Shown piece after piece: positions 1 through 7,902 of a stretch of 17,715 nt of DNA. This stretch comes from JAAYEA01 sp012689325 (GTDB lineage Bacteria > Chloroflexota > Anaerolineae > JAAYEA01). The stretch spans positions 1-17,715 of the forward strand of contig DAITVZ010000082.1 in assembly GCA_036841525.1 (NCBI GenBank), written 5' to 3'. A model generated the notes under the pieces. It did no database searches. It was not told the origin of the DNA and saw nothing but the letters and a program-made list of their open reading frames with translations. Position numbers and translations under genes: made by a program. The number at the start of each line of letters is the position of its first letter. Position 1 is the stretch's first letter.

Positions 1-39
1 TGGGACAACGTCTACCTGCTCAAGGTCCTGGCAGTTTAA
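1..39 (+). CDS. 3' end of an unidentified gene (partial)
   Basis: The window opens inside a reading frame that encodes WDNVYLLKVLAV and stops at TAA (37-39). Most codons end in G or C, like the other genes here, so this is probably the true C-terminus of a gene starting upstream of the window. Twelve residues are too few to name a family. The polX promoter begins 22 nt after the stop, with no terminator hairpin in between. Confidence 0.55.
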   Translation, partial: WDNVYLLKVLAV

Positions 40-61
40 ATGCAATCGCCCTGCGAAACCA

Positions 62-90
62 TTGACATCCCCCGGCGATTCCGCTATACT
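62..90 (+). promoter_or_regulatory. sigma-70 promoter of polX
   Basis: A perfect -35 TTGACA (62-67) is followed by a 17-bp spacer and -10 TATACT (85-90, 5 of 6 consensus). Transcription would start near 97, about 27 nt before the polX ATG at 124. This rules out the in-frame upstream ATG at 40, which lies ahead of the promoter. Confidence 0.85.
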
Positions 91-123
91 GGCGTCAGGG
101 CACGGTCGAGCGAGGGAAGGGCC

Positions 124-1851
124 ATGAACAACAACGAGATCGTGGATCTGCTGCGGCAGATCGCCGACATGCTAGAGATCAAGGGCGAGGTCATCTACAA
201 GACGCTGGCGTATCGCCGCGCGGCGGAGAGCATCGAGTCGCTGGGCCGCGACCTGCGCGAGGTCTGGCAGGAGGGCAAGCTGCGCGAGGTGCCCGGGGTC
301 GGCGCGGCGCTGGAGGCCAAGCTCGACGAGCTGTTCCGCACCGGCCGGCTGGCCTACTATGAGCGGCTGCAAGAGGAGGTCCCCGCGGGCGTGGTGAGCC
401 TGCTGGCGATCCCCGAGGTGGGGCCCAAGACGGCGCGGCTGCTCTGGTCCAAGCTGGGGCTCTTGAGCGTGGCCGAGGTGGAGCAGGCGGCCAAACAGGG
501 GCTGCTGCGCAAGCTCCCGGGCCTGGGCGAGCGCTCCGAGCAGCGCATCCTAGCGGGGATCGAGTCCCTCTACCGCCGCAGCGATCGCATCCCGTTGGGG
601 GTGGCCTGGCCGGTGGCGGTGGAGCTGATGGCTGCGTTGGACGCGGCGATCTCTCCCGATCGTATCGAGACGGCGGGGAGCCTGCGGCGCATGCGCGAGA
701 CCATCGGCGATATCGACCTGCTGGCGGCGGCAAAGGACACGGCGGCGGTGACCGCGGCCTTTGCCCGGCTGCCGCAGGTGGCCGAGGTGCTGGGCCAGGG
801 CCCCACCAAGGCCTCGGTGGTGCTGCACAACGGCCTGCAGGTGGACCTGCGCGTGCTGGAGCCGCCCCATTGGGGCGCGGCGCTGCAATACTTTACCGGC
901 AGCCAGGCGCACAACGTGGCGCTCCGCGAGCTGGCGCAAAAGCAGGGCCTCAGCCTGAGCGAGTACGGCTTCCGGCAGGGCGAGCAAGAGATCGCTTGCC
1001 CCACGGAGGAGGAGGTATACGAGCGGCTGGGGCTGGCCTGGGTGCCGCCCGAGCTGCGCGAGGACCGCGGCGAGATCGCCGCGGCGCGAGAGGGGCGCCT
1101 GCCCGACCTGGTCACGCTGGCGCAGATCAAGGGCGACCTGCACCTGCATAGCACCTGGAGCGACGGCGCCGCCACCGTGGCCGAGATGGCCGAGGCGGCG
1201 CTGCGGCGCGGCTACGAATACCTGGTCATCTCGGACCACACCCACAGCCTGGGCGTCGCCAACGGGCTCACCTGGGAGCGGATGCAGGCGCAGCGAGCCG
1301 AGCTCGCCGAGGTCCAGGCTCGCTTCCCCGCGCTTCGCCTGTTGCAGGGCGCCGAGGTGGAGATCAAGGCCGATGGCAGCCTGGATTTCCCCGACGAGCT
1401 GCTGGCGCAACTGGACGTGGTGGTGGCGTCGCTGCATTCCGGCCTGCGCCAGGAGGGCGAGCAGATCACCGCGCGGGCGTTGCAGGCGCTCCGCAACCCC
1501 CACGTGGACATCCTCGGCCACCCCTCCGGGCGGCTGCTGGGCCAGCGGGAGGCCAGCGCCCTCGATTTGGGGGAGGTCATCCGCGCGGCAGCCGAGACCG
1601 GCGCCATCCTGGAGGTCAACAGCATCCCCGACCGCCTGGACCTGGACGACGCCCACGTCCGCGAGGCGATCCGCGCGGGGGTGCGGATCGCCATCAATAG
1701 CGACGCCCACAGCGTCGCGGGGCTGGACAGCCTCCGCTACGGCGTGGCCACCGCGCGGCGCGGCTGGGCCGAGGCGGCGCACGTGGTCAACACGCTGGGC
1801 GCGGCGGAGCTGCTGGCCTTGCTGGCGCGCCGGGGCGGCTCGGGCGGGTGA
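124..1851 (+). CDS. polX: DNA polymerase/3'-5' exonuclease PolX (Pol X + PHP domains)
   Basis: A 575-residue bacterial family X DNA polymerase, close to the usual ~570 residues of the PolX group; the family is involved in base-excision and gap-filling repair. Helix-hairpin-helix elements occupy the N-terminal third (VPGVGAALEAKL, IPEVGPKTARLL, LPGLGERSEQRI). The nucleotidyltransferase core has the GS...GDID motif with D196 and D198, and the third metal ligand D241 (VDLRV). The C-terminal PHP phosphoesterase domain, source of the 3'-5' exonuclease and AP-endonuclease activities in this group, has DLHLHS (H340, H342), SDHTHS, GAEVEI, LHSGL, GHPSGR and NSDAHS (D527, H529), so its metal site looks complete. 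ATG 124 was chosen because GAGGGAAGGG lies just upstream and the promoter is at 62-90. An ATG at 40 would add 28 residues unlike the family. Confidence 0.95.
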   Translation: MNNNEIVDLLRQIADMLEIKGEVIYKTLAYRRAAESIESLGRDLREVWQEGKLREVPGVGAALEAKLDELFRTGRLAYYERLQEEVPAGVVSLLAIPEVGPKTARLLWSKLGLLSVAEVEQAAKQGLLRKLPGLGERSEQRILAGIESLYRRSDRIPLGVAWPVAVELMAALDAAISPDRIETAGSLRRMRETIGDIDLLAAAKDTAAVTAAFARLPQVAEVLGQGPTKASVVLHNGLQVDLRVLEPPHWGAALQYFTGSQAHNVALRELAQKQGLSLSEYGFRQGEQEIACPTEEEVYERLGLAWVPPELREDRGEIAAAREGRLPDLVTLAQIKGDLHLHSTWSDGAATVAEMAEAALRRGYEYLVISDHTHSLGVANGLTWERMQAQRAELAEVQARFPALRLLQGAEVEIKADGSLDFPDELLAQLDVVVASLHSGLRQEGEQITARALQALRNPHVDILGHPSGRLLGQREASALDLGEVIRAAAETGAILEVNSIPDRLDLDDAHVREAIRAGVRIAINSDAHSVAGLDSLRYGVATARRGWAEAAHVVNTLGAAELLALLARRGGSGG

Positions 1852-1880
1852 GGTGAGGGCTAGAGGCGACATAACGCAAG

Positions 1881-1908
1881 AGAGGGCGCGCCGATGGGCG
1901 CGCCCTCT
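1881..1908. terminator. hairpin between convergent polX and arsR (bidirectional terminator candidate)
   Basis: A perfect 12-bp inverted repeat, AGAGGGCGCGCC (1881-1892) and its complement (1897-1908), encloses a GATG tetraloop. It sits 30 nt after the polX stop and 35 nt from the arsR stop, where a shared terminator is expected. There is no clear U-tract on either strand, so termination would rest on the very stable stem. Confidence 0.7.
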
Positions 1909-1942
1909 GTTCGTGTGCGGGGTCTGGCGGCCTGCGGCGCCG

Positions 1943-2308
1943 CTATTCCTCTTTGCTCACGTGCTGCAAGCCCTCGCCGAACAGGGCGGCGATGTGGCTG
2001 CTATCCAGGGCGTAATAGGCTTTTCGCCCGACCTTGCGGAACTGGACCAGGTCGGCGTCGCGCAGGGCGCGGAGCTGGTGCGAGACCGCCGATTGGCTCA
2101 TGCCGACGCTGGCGGCGATGTCGCAGACGCACAGCTCGCCAGCCGAGAGCGCGGAGACGATCCGGACGCGGCTGGGGTCGCTGAGCGCCCGGAAGGTCTG
2201 CGCCAGGTGCGTCGCCGTCAGGCCATCGACGAGGCGCGCTTGGGCCTGCTTCACCTTTTGCTCGTCGAGATAATAGACCTCACATCGATCGTCCATTCTC
2301 TTGGGCAT
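1943..2308 (-). CDS. ArsR/SmtB-family metal-sensing repressor, CadC-like
   Basis: A 121-residue winged-helix repressor of the ArsR/SmtB family. The centre holds FRALSDPSRVRIVSAL, the ELCVCDIA metal-site helix and the recognition helix SQSAVSHQLRALRDADLV. The Cys pair C60/C62 in ELCVCD, plus C9 in an N-terminal DRCEVYYLDE segment, match the alpha3N thiolate site of CadC-type Cd/Pb/Zn sensors; the second N-terminal Cys of CadC is Tyr here. In the alpha5 helix H105 and H116 keep the spacing of the Zn site, but the first Asp ligand is apparently shifted (DSSH). The ATG at 2308 has AAGGAG 7 nt upstream. Such repressors usually sit beside a metal efflux gene; none is present in this window. A soft-metal ligand is likely but unproven. 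Confidence 0.9.
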   Translation of the reverse strand: MPKRMDDRCEVYYLDEQKVKQAQARLVDGLTATHLAQTFRALSDPSRVRIVSALSAGELCVCDIAASVGMSQSAVSHQLRALRDADLVQFRKVGRKAYYALDSSHIAALFGEGLQHVSKEE

Positions 2309-2350
2309 GTTCGCACTCCTTCGTCAGTCTAGGCATGAGGGGGTATAGCC

Positions 2351-2379
2351 ATTCTATCATCGCTGCGGCGGTTTGTCAA
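2351..2379 (-). promoter_or_regulatory. sigma-70 promoter of the arsR-type gene
   Basis: On the minus strand, -35 TTGACA (2374-2379), a 17-bp spacer and -10 TAGAAT (2351-2356). Transcription would start near 2344, giving a leader of about 36 nt. ATAG/CTAT half-sites flank and overlap the -10 and could form part of an operator for autorepression, but they are short and I do not rely on them. Confidence 0.8.
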
Positions 2380-2430
2380 AGCAAATATGCGGGGTTCTGG
2401 CGATAGGGCTTGAGGGGGAAACCCTGGCAT

Positions 2431-2461
2431 AAAAAAAGACCGCCCGTGCGTTCAGGCGGTC
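2431..2461 (-). terminator. intrinsic terminator of the sigma factor gene
   Basis: Read on the minus strand, a 7-bp GACCGCC/GGCGGTC stem (2461-2455 with 2444-2438) with a 10-nt loop is followed by seven U residues (2437-2431). It begins 26 nt after the sigma factor stop codon and separates that gene from arsR. Confidence 0.9.
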
Positions 2462-2486
2462 GTTGGCAAGCCCGTGGGCGGGCGTC

Positions 2487-3758
<1,272 letters not shown>

Positions 3759-3945
3759 GGTCGGTCCGATGCAGGTCAAGTCGACGTCTCGATGATATCA
3801 CAAGCACCATACCCGGATCATTGGATAGCGGCCCCAACAACTGGGCTGACGGGGTTTTCGGGAGACCAGATAGCCGTCTTGGCCACCAGCGAGGTATGAT
3901 ATGTGAGCGCGATGTGCTGGGCGCGCAGCCACTAGGTACTCTGTC

Positions 3946-3974
3946 ATTATAGCTTAATCGCGATACGGTGTCAA
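3946..3974 (-). promoter_or_regulatory. consensus sigma-70 promoter of the sigma factor gene
   Basis: A full consensus match on the minus strand: TTGACA (3969-3974), 17-bp spacer, TATAAT (3946-3951). Transcription would start near 3939, leaving a 5' untranslated leader of roughly 180 nt before the ATG at 3758. I found no second promoter or convincing riboswitch in that leader, only a short CCCA/TGGG hairpin around 3830-3845. Confidence 0.85.
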
Positions 3975-3990
3975 AAGCGGAAACCGGCGC

Positions 3991-4018
3991 TTGCCTCCCG
4001 GCCCGCAACCGGTATAAT
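3991..4018 (+). promoter_or_regulatory. sigma-70 promoter of the M1 peptidase gene
   Basis: On the plus strand, -35 TTGCCT (3991-3996), a 16-bp spacer and -10 TATAAT (4013-4018). The -35 boxes of this promoter and of the divergent sigma factor promoter are 16 bp apart. The in-frame ATG at 4017 lies inside the -10 box and therefore cannot be the translation start. Confidence 0.75.
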
Positions 4019-4046
4019 GGTCCCAGAACCCAATGATCGAGGAACC

Positions 4047-5690
4047 ATGACCACCAAAGCAGCCCTTTTCGTGGGCGCGGCGCTCTTGGCGGCGGCGGTG
4101 TGGAGCTGCCAGCCGCAGCCCAGCACGCTGACCCCCACCGCCACCAGTTCGACCACTGCCACGCCGTTGCCGCCGCCGGCGACGGCCACCCACTCGCCGA
4201 CGCCGCTGCCGCCCACGGCCACGCGGACGCTCTCGCCGACCCCCGAGCCGCCCACCGCCACGCCCAGCCTGACCCCCACTCCCACCCCGGATTGGGTGGA
4301 CCTGGCGGGGCAATGCGCCGCCCTGACGGTCGCTGGCTGCGCCGACGTGGAGCGGCTAGCCAGGGCGCCGTTCTACGAGATCACCGCCCGCGTGAACCTC
4401 GCCCCGCCCCAGCCGGTCATCGACGGCCAGCAGCGGGTGCGTTACTGGAATCGCTCGGATCAGCCCATGCCGGAGATCTATTTCCGGCTCTATCCCAACG
4501 ATGCCACCTATGGCGGGACGCTAGAGGTGACCTCGGTCCGCGTGGACGGCGCCCTGGTCGCGCCGCGCCTCTCGGTGGGCGATACGGTGCTGGCCGTGCC
4601 GCTGCCCCAGCCGCTGCCGCCCGGCGGCCAGGTCGACCTGACGCTCGAGTTCCGCACCACCGTCCCGCTGGATAGCGAGATCCACTACCAGATCTTTACC
4701 TACACGCGCGAGATGGCCGCCCTGGCCAACTTTTATCCGGCGCTGGCCGTCTATGATGGCGAGGGCTGGGACCTCGACCCGATCCTGCCCCAGGGCGACG
4801 TGGCTTACGTGGAGGCCGCCTTTCATCGCCTGACGCTGACCGCGCCGAGTGGGGTGGTGGTGGCCGCCTCGGGAACCGAGGTGGCGCGGCAGGGCCACGC
4901 CGATGGGACCGTCACCTACACGCTGGTCAGCGGGCCCAGCCGCGACCTGGGCCTGGCCCTCAGCCCGCGTTATCAGGTGGCCACCCAGATGGCCGGCGAG
5001 GTCGCCGTGCGCTCCTTCTATCTGCCGGAGGACGAGGAGGCGGGGCGCAAGCTCTTGGGCCACGCCGCCGACGCGCTGGCGATCTATGAGCGGCGCTTCG
5101 GCCCGTACCCCTACAACGAGTTCGACGTGGTCGAATCGCCCATCGGCGCGGGGGGCATGGAGCTGCCGGGCATGACGCTGATCCAGGACGAGCAATATGG
5201 CCGGACCGATGGCTATGACGAGTTCCTGGTGGCCCACGAGGTGGCGCACCAGTGGTGGTACAACCTGGTGGGCAACGATCCCCAGGAGCACGCCTGGGTG
5301 GACGAGGGGCTCACCAACTATTCCGCCATCGTCTATTTCGAGGATCGGGAGGGGCGCAGCCAGGAGGGGCGCACGCTGAGTTGGTACCTGCGCGATCCCT
5401 ATGGGCGGCTGGAGCCGGAGCAGGACCTGCCCGCCAACCTGCTGGTGGATGCCTACGTAGACCCCATCTATTACCGCGTGGTCTATGCCAAGGCGGGGCT
5501 CTTTTTCCACGAGCTGCGCCAGCGCCTGGGCGACGAGGCCTACTTTCGCCTCTTGCGCCAGTACGTGGCGGAGAACCGCTACGGCATCGTGACCTCGCCG
5601 CAGGTGCTGGACTATTGGATCAGCCAGGCGGGGGTGGATGTGACCGACCTGGTGGAGCGGTGGATCACCGGGGGATCACTGAGAGAATGA
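4047..5690 (+). CDS. M1-family zinc metallopeptidase, probable lipoprotein
   Basis: A 547-residue extracytoplasmic peptidase of the M1 (gluzincin aminopeptidase) family. A hydrophobic signal (residues 5-20) ends at Cys21 in AAAVWSC, a plausible though non-canonical lipobox. A Pro/Thr-rich tether follows (about 25-80), then a beta-sandwich N-domain and the catalytic domain. The exopeptidase motif is GGMEL (369-373, a variant of GAMEN). The zinc site is HEVAHQWW with H397, E398, H401 and the third ligand E420, exactly the HExxH-x18-E spacing. Y480 in VVYAKAG is the likely transition-state tyrosine. The protein lacks the long C-terminal helical domain of PepN-type enzymes, so it is a short M1 form. 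GAGGA (4039-4043) precedes ATG 4047 by only 3 nt. The last codons run into the downstream repeat patch, so its exact C-terminus may be repeat-derived. Substrate unknown. Confidence 0.92.
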   Translation: MTTKAALFVGAALLAAAVWSCQPQPSTLTPTATSSTTATPLPPPATATHSPTPLPPTATRTLSPTPEPPTATPSLTPTPTPDWVDLAGQCAALTVAGCADVERLARAPFYEITARVNLAPPQPVIDGQQRVRYWNRSDQPMPEIYFRLYPNDATYGGTLEVTSVRVDGALVAPRLSVGDTVLAVPLPQPLPPGGQVDLTLEFRTTVPLDSEIHYQIFTYTREMAALANFYPALAVYDGEGWDLDPILPQGDVAYVEAAFHRLTLTAPSGVVVAASGTEVARQGHADGTVTYTLVSGPSRDLGLALSPRYQVATQMAGEVAVRSFYLPEDEEAGRKLLGHAADALAIYERRFGPYPYNEFDVVESPIGAGGMELPGMTLIQDEQYGRTDGYDEFLVAHEVAHQWWYNLVGNDPQEHAWVDEGLTNYSAIVYFEDREGRSQEGRTLSWYLRDPYGRLEPEQDLPANLLVDAYVDPIYYRVVYAKAGLFFHELRQRLGDEAYFRLLRQYVAENRYGIVTSPQVLDYWISQAGVDVTDLVERWITGGSLRE

Positions 5691-5831
5691 AAGCACTGAG
5701 GGGATGAGAGTGCTGAGACGTAGAGAGAACGCGAGCACTGAATGGAGGATCAGGATGACCGGGCTGACCGAGGCCCTGGCTTAGTTTCCGATCCTGCCTC
5801 AGTGTTTCGGTGTTCTCATCCTCTCAGTGAT
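5674..5831. repeat. degenerate cactgag repeat patch with inverted arms
   Basis: Units resembling AGCACTGAGGGGATGAGA recur from 5674 onward at about 18-nt spacing, more degenerate copies following near 5710 and 5735. The right edge (5797-5831) carries the same motif in inverted orientation: the complement of 5797-5831 matches 5675-5701 apart from one single-base substitution, a one-base gap and an 8-nt insertion. The left arm overlaps the last five codons of the M1 peptidase gene. The RNA could fold into a long imperfect hairpin and may end peptidase transcription, though there is no U-tract. No other gene fits in 5691-5852. Confidence 0.6.
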
Positions 5832-5852
5832 TGCAATCTGGAGGGACACGGG

Positions 5853-6263
5853 ATGAACCATACAGTCACCAGGGATTACACCGACAATCAGTATCCCCTG
5901 TCAGCTCTCACCGCGCGGATCATCGCGGCTGCCCAGCAAGTCTATCATACCTTGGGGCCGGGATTCGAAGAAGTCATCTATCAGCGCGCGTTGGCCTTGG
6001 AGTTGCCAGCGCACCAGGTCGACTTTGCCCGTGAAGTCTGGATAGAAGTCATGTACAAGGATCGGAATATTGGGCGCAAGCGAGTGGATTTTATCGCTGG
6101 CGATAGCACCGGCAATGTAATGGTCGAAATCAAGGCAAAGAGCGAACTGGAGGACGTCTTCTTTATCCAGACCCTTTCTTATCTCAAAGCCTCCGGATAT
6201 CGCGTGGGCTTGCTCATCAACTTTGGTTCGGCCAAACTGCAGGTCAAGCGCCTGGCCAATTGA
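5853..6263 (+). CDS. GxxExxY family protein (PD-(D/E)XK nuclease-like fold)
   Basis: A 136-residue protein of the GxxExxY family, named for the motif seen here as GFEEVIY within LGPGFEEVIYQRAL. The centre and C-terminal half carry RVDFIAG and VMVEIKA, a D...ExK arrangement like PD-(D/E)XK nuclease cores, then FIQTLSYLKASGYRVGLLINFG. The family's biological role is not established. ATG 5853 has GGAGGG seven nt upstream; upstream in-frame ATG codons lack this and fall in the repeat patch. Its codon use and lower GC differ visibly from the neighbours, and it sits beside degenerate repeats, so it is probably acquired. It ends 22 bp from the convergent membrane protein gene with no obvious terminator. 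Confidence 0.9.
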   Translation: MNHTVTRDYTDNQYPLSALTARIIAAAQQVYHTLGPGFEEVIYQRALALELPAHQVDFAREVWIEVMYKDRNIGRKRVDFIAGDSTGNVMVEIKAKSELEDVFFIQTLSYLKASGYRVGLLINFGSAKLQVKRLAN

Positions 6264-6285
6264 GAGGCCGCGCGATGAGCGGGCT

Positions 6286-7830
6286 CTACTCTCCCACCAC
6301 ATCCCTGAACACCGGCGCGAGCATCTGATCCACCGGCGCGTAGCGGTCGGTGAGGATGACGACCTTGCCCGCGGCCAGCACGGCATCCAGGTCCGCGGCG
6401 CTCAACAGGTGGCTGGCGAAGCGCCGATCCGACCCCGCCCCGATCGCGTCCACGGCGACCGGCTGACCGCTGGCGACGATCACGAACGTGTTGCGCGAAA
6501 GCTGCTTCCACTCGAAATCCGTGGGCGCCACATAGACGTAGGGGAAGGTCTGGCGCAGCGTCTCCACAAAGGCCCGCAGAAACCTGGCCTGGGCGCCGTC
6601 GATCATGTTGATGACGTACAGCCCATCCTCCGCGAGCCACGCCTGCACCCGCTGGTTGAACTCGTGGGTCGTCAGGTGGTAGGGGACGGAAAAGTCGTTA
6701 AAGGCGTCGCCATAGATCAGGTCGTAGGTCTGGCTGGGCTCCCGCGAGAGCACCATGCGGCCGTCCTCGTTATAGTTGGTGATCTTGGCGTCGCGCCGGA
6801 CCCCCAACTCCTCATAGGCCACCTCGGTCACCTCGGGATCGATCTCGATCACGTCCACGTCGCTGCCGGGGTAGATCGTCGCCATGTAGCGCGGAAAGGT
6901 GTAGCCGCCCCCGCCGATAAACAGCGCCCGCAGGTGGTCGTCCTGCGCGGCGCGGTGGGCGGTGACCTCGGCGTACATCCGCTCATAGTCGTAGACCAGC
7001 TTGGTGGGATCATCCAGCGAGGAGTGGCTGTGCACCATGCGGTCGAGGATCAGGGCGCGCACGGGGGCGCCGTCGCGGGTCTGCTCCACCACGCGGATGC
7101 AGAAATAGTTGGTCTCCCGGTCGCAGATGCTCTGCAGCCAGCCCTGGCCGTTGGCGACCCAACTGCCCGCCCCCAGCGCCACCACCGCCGCCGCCATCAC
7201 GGGCCAGCGCCGGCCCACGATGAGCGCCAGCCCCAACAGCACCAGCACGACTCCCACTGCCCAGATGATGGTGTGCGTGCCGAACCAGGAGATCAGCCAA
7301 AAGCCCGTGGCGAACGTGCCGGCGATGCTGCCCACCGTCCCGGCGGCATAGATGCGCCCTACGGTGCTGCCGGTCTTGGCCAGGTCGCGCACGGCCAGCT
7401 TGACCAGGATCGGCGAGATGGTGCCCAGGACCAGGGAGGGGATCAGGAACAGCCCAGCGGTCAGGAGCATGATCTGGATGATGATGGGCCAATCGGTGGG
7501 CATCTGCTTGGCCAGGCCATCCACCGCCAGCGCGCCGAAGGAGCAGAGGCCCGCGAGCAGGAACGCGCCGCCCAGCAGATAGCGCGAGGCCCAGCGGTCG
7601 GCCAGCCGCCCGCCGATATAGTTGCCGATGCTCATGCCGGCCAGCACCACGCCGATGACGCTGGTCCAGGTGTAGAGGGAGACCCCCACATAGGGGGCGA
7701 TCAGGCGGCTCGCCACCAGCTCCAGGATCATGACGCAAGAGCTAGAGATGAAGGTGATGAGCGTGGGCGGCCACCAGCCCAAAGCCCAGCGGGCCGGCTT
7801 GGCGCTCTCGGGGGCAATGGTCTCTGTCAT
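6286..7830 (-). CDS. membrane protein with C-terminal spermidine-synthase-like domain
   Basis: A 514-residue fusion of a polytopic membrane region (about seven hydrophobic segments within residues 20-228) and a Rossmann-type, SAM-binding spermidine-synthase-like domain (about 240-500). The nucleotide-binding motif reads IGGGGY (G306-Y310) where true spermidine synthases have GGGDG; DVIEIDPEV supplies the ribose-binding acidic residue and YGDAFNDFSVPYHLTT the catalytic-loop region. Loss of the GGGDG Asp and the fused membrane domain argue against ordinary spermidine synthesis; such fused proteins are common in bacteria and mostly uncharacterised. CCGGAGG lies 4 nt before the ATG at 7830. The gene follows the Hsp70 gene by 72 nt and has its own candidate promoter, so it may be read both from that and from the operon. 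Confidence 0.88.
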   Translation of the reverse strand: MTETIAPESAKPARWALGWWPPTLITFISSSCVMILELVASRLIAPYVGVSLYTWTSVIGVVLAGMSIGNYIGGRLADRWASRYLLGGAFLLAGLCSFGALAVDGLAKQMPTDWPIIIQIMLLTAGLFLIPSLVLGTISPILVKLAVRDLAKTGSTVGRIYAAGTVGSIAGTFATGFWLISWFGTHTIIWAVGVVLVLLGLALIVGRRWPVMAAAVVALGAGSWVANGQGWLQSICDRETNYFCIRVVEQTRDGAPVRALILDRMVHSHSSLDDPTKLVYDYERMYAEVTAHRAAQDDHLRALFIGGGGYTFPRYMATIYPGSDVDVIEIDPEVTEVAYEELGVRRDAKITNYNEDGRMVLSREPSQTYDLIYGDAFNDFSVPYHLTTHEFNQRVQAWLAEDGLYVINMIDGAQARFLRAFVETLRQTFPYVYVAPTDFEWKQLSRNTFVIVASGQPVAVDAIGAGSDRRFASHLLSAADLDAVLAAGKVVILTDRYAPVDQMLAPVFRDVVGE

Positions 7831-7871
7831 GGAACCTCCGGAAAGTTGTGTTTCGTGTCCACTGGGCCGGA

Positions 7872-7900
7872 ATTGTACGGCGATGGCCCGGGATCGCCAA
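7872..7900 (-). promoter_or_regulatory. candidate promoter of the membrane/spermidine-synthase-like gene
   Basis: On the minus strand, TTGGCG (7895-7900), a 17-bp spacer and TACAAT (7872-7877) lie just after the Hsp70 stop codon. The -35 matches 4 of 6 and the -10 matches 5 of 6 consensus bases; the leader would be about 35 nt. Confidence 0.55.
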
Positions 7901-7902
7901 AT

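Noticed and set aside
40..123. A longer polX starting at ATG 40.
   Set aside because: This start precedes the promoter and lacks a ribosome-binding site; ATG 124 has one and matches the family start.
5674..5831. A CRISPR array or an insertion sequence in the repeat patch.
   Set aside because: Units are degenerate and directly joined with no constant-length spacers, and there is no transposase or cas gene in the window.
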